Positions 1 to 4,909 of a stretch of 5,121 nt of DNA are shown piece by piece (position 1 is the stretch's first letter; each line of letters begins with the position of its first letter). Location of the stretch: assembly GCA_021848765.1 (NCBI GenBank), contig JAJZTU010000251.1, forward strand, positions 1-5,121, written 5' to 3'. The notes under the pieces are model-generated. The model searched no databases and had not been told where the DNA came from. It saw only the letters and a list, made by a program, of their open reading frames with translations. The DNA is from Bacillota bacterium. Lineage in GTDB: Bacteria; Bacillota; GCA-003054495; Carboxydocellales; JAJZTU01. The position numbers and the translations under genes are program-made.

Positions 1-2
1 GC

Positions 3-1082
3 TTAACAAAGTACTACTCCAACCTGGCCCGCCAGCAGCCGCAGGGACTCCTCATCATCCATGGCAAAGCTGCCGCCATCCCGCTTATTAATTACAAAAA
101 TAGCGCCCTTAACCTGGCCCTGGACAGCAAGGGGTACACCCAGGATACCGTTGACAATTTCAGGCATCCCCCGGTTTGAACTAATCTCAAAATCCCGGAC
201 AACCTCGCCACCAACCAGCACTGTTTCCAGCAGGCTGTTCCAGGTGGCTAAAGGTGCGGCCAATGACCTATCCCCCGCTACGGCCAGGAGCTCAATAACC
301 CGGTCCCGCTCATATAACATTACTGCTGCACTTTCAGTGCCGGTTACCCCCTTGGCATAGTAGGCAACCTCCCTGGCCAAAGTATTAATTTCCATATGGC
401 CCGAAATCCCCATCACTGCCTGTACCAGCAGCCTGCGATTAGCTGCACGCTCTCTTTCCTCGGCCAGCAGCCGCCCCAGGCTTTTTACCACCGAATTGGG
501 CTTCAAGTACGCCTGGTACCGCTTCCCCAGATTCCCCCAATGTTCGACCGGGCGGATTTCATATTTACACTCCGCACCTCCGCTGCCCACACAGGAGGTT
601 TCCAGGCACAATACCTCACTCCCCAAGACCTTGGTGGCATACCCGCTGGCATAGCCCTCCAGAGTCCAGCACACCGCTTCAGTGGAAGGTCCGTAGAGCC
701 TCAGGTGCTGCTCTGCCTCATAGGAATGCCGCCAAATGCCCTTCATCAATACAAGTTCACCATTGTCTGCAAATTCCAGGTGGGTATTTTCCACCTGAAC
801 TACTCCCTGCCAGGCGTGCATCATAGGACCGGCCAGAATCCACTCAGCCTTATCGCGGAACAGGTGTCCCAAGGCTTCAGCATCTCTTTTACCCCACTGG
901 TAACCAAAACGGGTCAATATACCCCGGGCAATGTTTTCCCCCAGGGAATTTACCAGTTCCCCGCGCATTTCACCCAGGGAATCAGCCTGGAACAGCAAAC
1001 GGCGGGAACCGGAAAAATTAATCAGGCCCTTGTCCGGTATGAAGTCCAACAACCGTTGAAACTCAAATTTTTGCAGTTCCAA
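3..1082 (-). CDS. XylR_N-V4R-GAF sensor protein lacking an output domain
   Basis: Complete 359-residue cytoplasmic protein with no signal peptide or membrane segment. Residues 1-110 resemble the XylR_N domain of the phenol/toluene activators XylR, DmpR and MopR. Residues about 111-180 form the V4R part, with the W-x-x-S-x-E-x-E stretch starting at W117 and the cysteine motif ETSC-x7-C. C138, E161, C164 and C172 have exactly the spacing of the MopR zinc ligands as I recall them, and H89 and W117 fall where its phenol-contacting His and Trp lie. A charged helical linker (about 199-222) leads to a GAF domain (about 230-359). The AAA+ sigma-54 motor and Fis-type HTH of XylR/DmpR are absent. The start is TTG at 1082, because AGGAGG lies 8 bases upstream and an in-frame TGA lies two codons upstream. 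The stop is at 3-5, in what should be the last GAF helix, so the protein may be naturally short or truncated. Ligand (small aromatic) and partner are inferred; an output protein may lie beyond the left edge. Confidence 0.88.
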   Translation of the reverse strand: MELQKFEFQRLLDFIPDKGLINFSGSRRLLFQADSLGEMRGELVNSLGENIARGILTRFGYQWGKRDAEALGHLFRDKAEWILAGPMMHAWQGVVQVENTHLEFADNGELVLMKGIWRHSYEAEQHLRLYGPSTEAVCWTLEGYASGYATKVLGSEVLCLETSCVGSGGAECKYEIRPVEHWGNLGKRYQAYLKPNSVVKSLGRLLAEERERAANRRLLVQAVMGISGHMEINTLAREVAYYAKGVTGTESAAVMLYERDRVIELLAVAGDRSLAAPLATWNSLLETVLVGGEVVRDFEISSNRGMPEIVNGILGVPLAVQGQVKGAIFVINKRDGGSFAMDDEESLRLLAGQVGVVLC

Positions 1083-1090
1083 AACTCATT

Positions 1091-1096
1091 CCTCCT
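1091..1096 (-). promoter_or_regulatory. RBS fixing the TTG start of the V4R-GAF gene
   Basis: AGGAGG on the minus strand, 8 bases before TTG at 1082. An ATG at 1089-1087 lies only one base from this site and is out of frame. In the coding frame the codons before TTG are TGA then GTT, so TTG is the only usable start nearby. Confidence 0.85.
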
Positions 1097-1146
1097 CAGA
1101 AAGATTTCCTGGCGGCGCAAGTCTCCAGATAGTTTCCGGCATAAGG

Positions 1147-1168
1147 TGTCCGGAACTGCGAACGGACA
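1147..1168. promoter_or_regulatory. inverted repeat in the leader of the V4R-GAF gene (possible operator)
   Basis: TGTCCG (1147-1152) and CGGACA (1163-1168) form a perfect 6-bp inverted repeat with a 10-base spacer. It lies about 15-35 bases downstream of the start point expected from the TATAAT box at 1189-1194, where repressor operators are often found. It could equally fold as a weak leader hairpin. The binding protein is unknown. Confidence 0.35.
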
Positions 1169-1188
1169 TAAAACCTCTATTTAAACAT

Positions 1189-1217
1189 ATTATAGAAGAC
1201 CCGTACTCCCAAAGCTA
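1189..1217 (-). promoter_or_regulatory. putative promoter of the V4R-GAF gene (clear -10, weak -35)
   Basis: Minus-strand TATAAT at 1194-1189 is a perfect housekeeping -10 box. At 17-bp spacing the -35 is TAGCTT (1217-1212), a poor match, so the promoter may be weak or activator-dependent. Transcription would start near 1182, giving a leader of about 100 bases. I saw no sigma-54 GG/GC promoter here, although XylR-family proteins usually work with sigma-54 at their target promoters. Confidence 0.5.
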
Positions 1218-1250
1218 GGGTTTTACCGCCAAACCCAACATCTGTTCAGC

Positions 1251-1271
1251 AAAAGGCCTTATTCCGGCCTT
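1251..1271 (-). terminator. short Rho-independent terminator-like hairpin after tupC
   Basis: On the minus strand AAGGCC (1271-1266) pairs with GGCCTT (1258-1253) around a 7-base loop. Two more T residues follow, so the 3' side reads GGCCTTTT. It begins 18 bases after the tupC stop, where the operon should end. The stem is only 6 bp and the T run short, so termination may be partial. Confidence 0.5.
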
Positions 1272-1288
1272 GTCTGGAAATTCCGTCA

Positions 1289-2467
1289 TCACATGAACAC
1301 GTGTATTTTTTCCGGTGGCAGGAACAGGCAAAGCTTGTCGCCGCATTTTGGCGTCTGCGGGAAATTGACCGCTGGTACCAGCACCGTCATGGCAAAGCCG
1401 GCGCTGACCTTCAGCCTGTAATAATAACCATAAGGGAAGACGGCTTCAATCCGCCCCTCCAGCATGTTAAGCCTGCTGATTTCCGGCAGGATGCCCGCAG
1501 TCCTGTCAGCACACCCGCCTGTGCCGGCCGTTGCAGGGGGTAGAACCATAATGTGCTCCGGCCTGATGCAGACCGTCACCCTGCGTTTTCCCATCATGTT
1601 CCCGGCAGTCGCAGCCTGCTTCGGATTATCCCGCTCCCCGCCGCTGCCGGTATCTGGAGCCATAACCACCAGGGATGCTCCGTCTTCTGCTGTGAAAATA
1701 CCGTAACTGTTGTCGCAGGGTTCCAGAAAGCCCGGCCAGATGTTTTCCACTCCCAGGAACCCGGCCACCTCCCGGTTCCGGGGGCGGTCCAGGACCTCCC
1801 CGACCGGTCCCTCCTGCTCAATCACACCTTGCATCATTACAATCATGCGGTCTGCCAGGTACGGGATGTCGCTTAAGTCATGGGTTACCATCATGGCAGT
1901 GGTCCCCGCTTCAGCCAGGATTGCCTTCAATTCGCCGACCAGCGCGGCCCTTGTTGGTATATCCAGGTAAGTAAAAGGCTCATCCAGGAACAGCACATCC
2001 GGTTCCAGAACCATGGCCCGGGCCAGGCTCACCCGCTGTGCTTCTCCCCCCGACAGGGTCCGCGCATCACGTTCAGCCAGGTGGGCAATATTGAGTTTGG
2101 TCAGCCATTTCCCCGACTTTTCTATCCTGGCCCCTTTCGGCACACCCCTCAGTTTTAGCCCGAGCCCCACATTGTCCAGGACCTTCCCCCGGAGCAACAA
2201 AGGATCCTGAAAAACCATGGCGGTGCGACGCCTGGCCTTTAACCTGTCCTGTGAACTCCTGACCGGCTGCCCGTTTAAATAGATTTCCCCTGCCACAGGC
2301 CTTTCCAGCCAGGCCAGCGCTTTGAGAAGGGTACTTTTGCCGGCTCCGTTGGGGCCTGTAACCGCAATGAACTCACCCCTGGCCACCGACAGCGTGGGTA
2401 CACGGAGAACCGCTCTTCCCCCTTTAACCACCGATATGTTCTTTACTGACAAAACAGGTTCTGTCAT
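1289..2467 (-). CDS. tupC: tungstate-type ABC importer ATPase with C-terminal TOBE-like region (TupC)
   Basis: Cytoplasmic ATPase, 392 residues, that powers oxyanion import through TupB. The nucleotide-binding domain is intact: Walker A GPNGAGKST (38-46), Q-loop Q87, signature LSGGEAQR (138-145), Walker B VLFLDEP (158-164) with catalytic E163, and switch H196. After about 235 the chain continues as in CysA/ModC/WtpC-type ATPases (FLGVENIWPG, 237-246), then two beta-rich TOBE-like blocks (about 247-310 and 333-392). The blocks carry Gly/Ala/Thr-rich, probably disordered inserts at about 271-293 and 311-328. The C-terminal part could bind oxyanion or regulate the ATPase; that is inference. The ATG at 2467 overlaps the tupB stop as ATGA, with GGGGGA 7 bases upstream, implying coupled translation. 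Tungstate over molybdate or vanadate is inferred from TupA next door. Confidence 0.9.
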   Translation of the reverse strand: MTEPVLSVKNISVVKGGRAVLRVPTLSVARGEFIAVTGPNGAGKSTLLKALAWLERPVAGEIYLNGQPVRSSQDRLKARRRTAMVFQDPLLLRGKVLDNVGLGLKLRGVPKGARIEKSGKWLTKLNIAHLAERDARTLSGGEAQRVSLARAMVLEPDVLFLDEPFTYLDIPTRAALVGELKAILAEAGTTAMMVTHDLSDIPYLADRMIVMMQGVIEQEGPVGEVLDRPRNREVAGFLGVENIWPGFLEPCDNSYGIFTAEDGASLVVMAPDTGSGGERDNPKQAATAGNMMGKRRVTVCIRPEHIMVLPPATAGTGGCADRTAGILPEISRLNMLEGRIEAVFPYGYYYRLKVSAGFAMTVLVPAVNFPQTPKCGDKLCLFLPPEKIHVFM

Positions 2468-3162
2468 GTCCGGGTCCCCCGCTGCTGCATAAGTGTAAGA
2501 ATTAAAGTAACGCCATAAGCCAGCGCCATCAGTATAATGCTTAACGCTATGGCCACATCGAAGTTACCCTTGGAAACTTCCATTACCGTGGCCGTGGTCA
2601 GCACCCTGGTACGGTCAAGGACATTTCCGCCCACCATCATGGATGCCCCAATCTCGGACACCACCCCGCCAAATCCTGCCATTACGGCAGCCAGCAGGGG
2701 AAGCCTAACCTCCCTGACCATCAGCATAATTGTTTGTATACGTGAAGCACCGAGGGCCTTAATCTGCATCCTCAGTTTTCCGTCCACCTGTTGAAAGGCT
2801 GCGGCCGAGATACCGGTAATAATCGGCACTGCAATTACACATTGAGCAATAACCATGGCTGCCGGAGTATACATGAGGTGAAAAAAACCCAGGGGTCCAT
2901 ACCGCCATAACATGATTGAAACCCACAGTCCCACAACCACCGGCGGCAGACCCATACCTGTGTTGACCAGGCTGAAAACAATTTTACGTCCGGGGAATCT
3001 GGTCAGGGCCAACACCGCCCCCAGCGGAATGCCCATAAACAGGCTGATAAAAGTCGCGCTTCCTGAGACTTTCAAAGTAAGTAGGGTAATTTTCATCACC
3101 TGAGGGTCACCCGCCAGCAATAACCTGACGGCCTGAACAAAGCCCTGCCAGATAAGTTCCAT
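2464..3162 (-). CDS. tupB: tungstate-type ABC importer permease (TupB)
   Basis: Integral membrane subunit of 232 residues, in the BPD_transp_1 (type I importer) family and of usual length. Hydrophobic segments lie at about 25-53, 61-85, 100-123, 155-179 and 203-225. The cytoplasmic coupling loop (EAA-like) is at about 134-155, with ALGASR and the later LP preserved; it docks on TupC. Two copies presumably pair with two TupC subunits. The SEIGASMMVGGN stretch (169-180) is as I expect for TupB/ModB-like permeases. The ATG at 3162 has GGGGTG six bases upstream. A 67-base gap separates it from tupA with no visible terminator, so the two should share a transcript. The last four bases overlap the start of tupC. 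Confidence 0.92.
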   Translation of the reverse strand: MELIWQGFVQAVRLLLAGDPQVMKITLLTLKVSGSATFISLFMGIPLGAVLALTRFPGRKIVFSLVNTGMGLPPVVVGLWVSIMLWRYGPLGFFHLMYTPAAMVIAQCVIAVPIITGISAAAFQQVDGKLRMQIKALGASRIQTIMLMVREVRLPLLAAVMAGFGGVVSEIGASMMVGGNVLDRTRVLTTATVMEVSKGNFDVAIALSIILMALAYGVTLILTLMQQRGTRT

Positions 3163-3229
3163 AAATTACACCCCGTTTGTTATGTACTACACCTGCTGTC
3201 TCTCAAGCCCATGCATAACCATTGAGGAA

Positions 3230-4141
3230 TTACTTATACTCTTCTTTACCTGCGTCCGGGAAGAACAAGGGCTGCCCGAACTTGTCAACACCAAAATTCT
3301 TGATTAATTCCTGGGTTTCCTTGGATAACATGAAGTCCACAAAGGCTTTTCCGCCTTCGGCATTCACCTTGCTAAACTTCGCGGGGTTTACCTGCATAAC
3401 GTGGTAAATGTTTAACAGGTCTTTGTCTCCTTCCGACAGTATCCGGAGGTCAATATTCTTCTTCTGGGCCAGGTAGGTGGCGCGGTCAGTGAGGGTATAC
3501 CCACCCTTTTCATTAGCGACGCCGATGGTCTGGCCCATACCGGTGCCGGTCTGTTGATACCAGTCTCCAGAGGGTTTAATTCCGGCAGCTTCCCAAATCT
3601 TCAGTTCCTTTTTGTTTGTTCCCGAGTCATCCCCTCGGGAAATAAAGAGTGATTTAGCGGCAGCTATCGCCTTGAACGCTTCAACTGAGGGTTTCCCTTT
3701 GATTTTGGCCGGGTCACTGGCAGGTCCGATGAGTATAAAATCATTATGCATTACCAATTGCCGGTTAACCGCAGCCCCTTTTTCTACTACCTTCTCCTCT
3801 GCCTTCGGGGCATGCACCAGGAGCGCATCGGCTTCACCCTTTTCACCCATAGCCAGGGCAGCGCCGGTGCCCACTGATACAATAGTCAGGGCATAGCCGG
3901 TTTTCTTTTCGAATTCAGGTTTCAACACATCGAGTAAACCACTGTCTACAGTACTGGTAGTAGTGGCCAGGATAACTTCTTTTTTGTTGGTATCTTTTTG
4001 GGTTTCTGCGGCCTGCCGGCCTGCCTTTTGCTCTTCCTTGGGCGATTCCTGTTTCTGCCCGGAACAGCCGGCCAGGGCCACTGCCGCTGCCATCACCAGC
4101 ACAATCAACATTATAGCCCAGAATCTGGTTTTTTTGAACAT
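3230..4141 (-). CDS. tupA: tungstate-type substrate-binding lipoprotein (TupA)
   Basis: Extracytoplasmic solute-binding protein of 303 residues that captures the oxyanion and delivers it to TupB. A basic N-terminus and hydrophobic stretch end in the lipobox LAGC with C26, so it should be lipid-anchored, as expected in a single-membrane bacterium. Residues 27-54 form a charged Lys/Glu/Gln-rich tether. TupA hallmarks follow: TTTSTVDSGLL (60-70) with the ligand-binding TTTS, VSVGTGAALAMGEKGEADALL (88-108 region), SRGDDSGT (168-175) and TDRATYL (218-224). ModA and WtpA lack this TTTS/SRGDxSGT pair. Vanadate-binding VupA is closely related, so sequence alone does not fully prove tungstate. The ATG at 4141 has GGGAGG 8 bases upstream. 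Expression is probably controlled by the paired ModE-like sites at 4170-4233. Confidence 0.93.
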   Translation of the reverse strand: MFKKTRFWAIMLIVLVMAAAVALAGCSGQKQESPKEEQKAGRQAAETQKDTNKKEVILATTTSTVDSGLLDVLKPEFEKKTGYALTIVSVGTGAALAMGEKGEADALLVHAPKAEEKVVEKGAAVNRQLVMHNDFILIGPASDPAKIKGKPSVEAFKAIAAAKSLFISRGDDSGTNKKELKIWEAAGIKPSGDWYQQTGTGMGQTIGVANEKGGYTLTDRATYLAQKKNIDLRILSEGDKDLLNIYHVMQVNPAKFSKVNAEGGKAFVDFMLSKETQELIKNFGVDKFGQPLFFPDAGKEEYK

Positions 4142-4169
4142 CCTAGTTGCCTCCCTTTAAATTGTTTTT

Positions 4170-4193
4170 CGTTATGTTTTTGTTTACATAACG
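4170..4193. promoter_or_regulatory. ModE-type operator 1 upstream of tupA
   Basis: Perfect 8-bp inverted repeat: CGTTATGT (4170-4177), 8-base spacer, ACATAACG (4186-4193). Its 24-bp span equals the E. coli ModE consensus CG-N-TATATA-N6-TATATA-N-CG, and read on the minus strand 13 of the 16 fixed positions agree. It lies 28 bases before the tupA ATG and about 55 bases after the stop of the ModE-like gene, which is the obvious candidate to bind it. Confidence 0.72.
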
Positions 4194-4209
4194 CCCCCAA
4201 AACAAAAGG

Positions 4210-4233
4210 GTATATGTCTGCAAAAGCATAACG
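4210..4233. promoter_or_regulatory. degenerate ModE-type operator 2 upstream of tupA
   Basis: A second 24-bp unit with the same frame of symmetry: minus-strand CGTTATGC (4233-4226) and GACATATAC (4218-4210). It shares CGTTATG with one arm of operator 1 and ACATA with the other. Nine of the 16 fixed ModE consensus positions match. Its centre is exactly 40 bp from that of operator 1, close to four helical turns, which would favour cooperative binding on one DNA face. Confidence 0.5.
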
Positions 4234-4240
4234 GCTGCAA
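4211..4240 (-). promoter_or_regulatory. possible tupABC promoter overlapping operator 2
   Basis: Minus-strand TTGCAG (4240-4235) could serve as -35 with CATATA (4216-4211) as -10 at 18-bp spacing. The -10 match is weak (three of six). If real, operator 2 covers the spacer and -10, and operator 1 falls just downstream of the start point, which suits repression. The tup genes may also be read through from the ModE-like gene, because no terminator separates them. Confidence 0.3.
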
Positions 4241-4247
4241 AAAAATA

Positions 4248-4577
4248 CTACCCGAAATACTTTACAAAACTGTCTTTAACGGCTGCCTCCACTTCGCTCC
4301 TGAATGCCTCATACTTTGCGATTAATTCACGGGCATCAGGGGTAAGCTGGGCCCCGCCCCCCGTTTCACCTCCAATCTGTTTCACAAGAAGGCAAAACCC
4401 TAACCGGGTTTCGGCCTTCTTAATATTTCCCCAGGCTTGCCGGTAAGACATCCTCATCTCTTCAGCAGCCCGCTTAATGGACCCATACCTCCGGATAAGA
4501 TTCAACAGGTTCAAAAGGCCGTTTCCCAGTACAGGTTCTCCTTCTTCTTCCAGCCAAATTTTAAACCTGTAATCCAT
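4248..4577 (-). CDS. ModE-family HTH transcriptional regulator without Mop domains
   Basis: DNA-binding protein of 109 residues matching only the N-terminal (LysR-type winged HTH) half of ModE. The helix-turn-helix lies around 32-55, with GSIKRAAEEMRMSYRQAWGN, corresponding to the GSI...ISYKSAW region of E. coli ModE. The wing KQIGGETGGGAQLTPDARELI (66-86 region) carries the typical GG-x2-GGGA-x-LT pattern. A C-terminal helix (about 81-105) probably dimerises. The two Mop/TOBE domains that bind molybdate or tungstate in full ModE are missing, so ligand sensing is unexplained. The ATG at 4577 is chosen because AAGGAGG lies 7 bases upstream and homology begins just after it. A TTG-started form from 4691 (147 residues) is possible but would add residues foreign to ModE. 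It lies directly upstream of tupA in the same direction, with ModE-type sites between, so it most likely controls tupABC; whether it represses or activates is not shown. Confidence 0.88.
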   Translation of the reverse strand: MDYRFKIWLEEEGEPVLGNGLLNLLNLIRRYGSIKRAAEEMRMSYRQAWGNIKKAETRLGFCLLVKQIGGETGGGAQLTPDARELIAKYEAFRSEVEAAVKDSFVKYFG

Positions 4578-4584
4578 GGCGCCG

Positions 4585-4591
4585 CCTCCTT
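4585..4591 (-). promoter_or_regulatory. RBS selecting the short start of the ModE-like gene
   Basis: AAGGAGG on the minus strand, 7 bases before ATG 4577. It is the strongest ribosome site in this region and argues for the 109-residue form over the upstream TTG at 4691, which has a weaker AGGAGA at 4706-4701 with 9-base spacing. Confidence 0.8.
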
Positions 4592-4605
4592 GTTTTACCA
4601 TAATT

Positions 4606-4611
4606 ACTATA
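4606..4611 (-). promoter_or_regulatory. possible -10 box for the ModE-like gene
   Basis: TATAGT on the minus strand matches TATAAT at five of six positions, 28 bases before the ATG. A start point near 4599 would give a short leader containing the AAGGAGG site. The -35 at 17-bp spacing (CCGGAA) is not recognisable, so this is tentative. Confidence 0.35.
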
Positions 4612-4793
4612 CAACAAACATCTCTAAATTCCGGTTTCCGGGTCAAAATATGCGCCAATTTAAAAATGTATTTTTCATTGATTCTGCACAACAGAAAAAT
4701 TCTCCTGCTTTATTCAAGATAATTTTTTTCTTTCAACTAGTACCGGTTCTAAGACCATTTTTATTTCTCCCATAAGCATTTGCTAAGCCCCCT

Positions 4794-4806
4794 GACTTAC
4801 TAAGTC
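4794..4806. promoter_or_regulatory. palindrome GACTTA-C-TAAGTC upstream of the EamA promoter
   Basis: A perfect 13-bp palindrome with 6-bp arms and one central base, ending 6 bases before the -35 box at 4813. Relative to a start point near 4848 it is centred around -48, a usual place for an activator or an overlapping repressor. The binding protein is unknown. Confidence 0.4.
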
Positions 4807-4812
4807 CTATAC

Positions 4813-4841
4813 TTGAATTGCCTCTCAGAAAGCAATATAAT
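4813..4841 (+). promoter_or_regulatory. sigma-A-type promoter of the EamA transporter gene
   Basis: TTGAAT (4813-4818), 17-bp spacer, TATAAT (4836-4841). The -10 is perfect and the -35 matches TTGACA at four of six positions. The spacer holds a 5-bp inverted repeat, ATTGC-N10-GCAAT (4817-4836), that could be an operator. Transcription should start near 4848. Confidence 0.75.
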
Positions 4842-4849
4842 GAAATGGA

Positions 4850-4865
4850 GTTCCCAAACGGGAAT
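4850..4865 (+). other. 5'-leader hairpin of the EamA gene
   Basis: GTTCCC (4850-4855) pairs with GGGAAT (4860-4865) around the AAAC loop: five Watson-Crick pairs plus a closing G-U. It sits almost at the predicted mRNA 5' end and has no T run, so it is not a terminator. It may stabilise the transcript or be incidental. Confidence 0.35.
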
Positions 4866-4909
4866 CCAGCCAAAATAATCCACAAGCTAAACATCCGGGG
4901 GAAAAATTA

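Larger units (their letters stand above)
4578..4909. other. 332-base divergent control region between the ModE-like and EamA genes
   Basis: AT-rich and non-coding apart from a possible N-terminal extension of the ModE-like gene. Toward the minus strand it holds a TATAGT box at 4611-4606 (no good -35 at normal spacing) and a second weak pair, TTGAAA (4736-4731) with AATAAA (4714-4709) at 16-bp spacing. Toward the plus strand it holds a good promoter at 4813-4841, a palindrome at 4794-4806 and a leader hairpin at 4850-4865. I found no full ModE-type dyad in it, so the regulator's own gene does not obviously carry the operator seen before tupA. Confidence 0.6.

Noticed and set aside
396..1184. 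A long plus-strand open frame (262 codons) opposite the V4R-GAF gene.
   Set aside because: It mirrors the coding strand of a gene with clear domains, has no ribosome site or recognisable family, and its composition fits an antisense shadow.
3179..3186. A GTTATGTA half-site in the tupA-tupB gap, identical to one arm of operator 1.
   Set aside because: No matching opposite arm at the right spacing. A single 8-base match in a window this size can occur by chance.
4239..4245. A run of seven T on the minus strand just after the stop of the ModE-like gene, as a possible terminator.
   Set aside because: No G/C-rich stem precedes it. It more probably forms part of the tupA promoter region.
4142..4247. 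A molybdenum/tungsten cofactor riboswitch in the tupA leader.
   Set aside because: The stretch is too short and AT-rich, and its only clear structure is the ModE-type dyad pair; no multi-stem aptamer is visible.
4760..4790. Imperfect symmetry TAAGCA-TT-TGCTAA near 4772-4785.
   Set aside because: Only the inner AGCA/TGCT pairs; outer bases mismatch and no promoter element is properly spaced from it.
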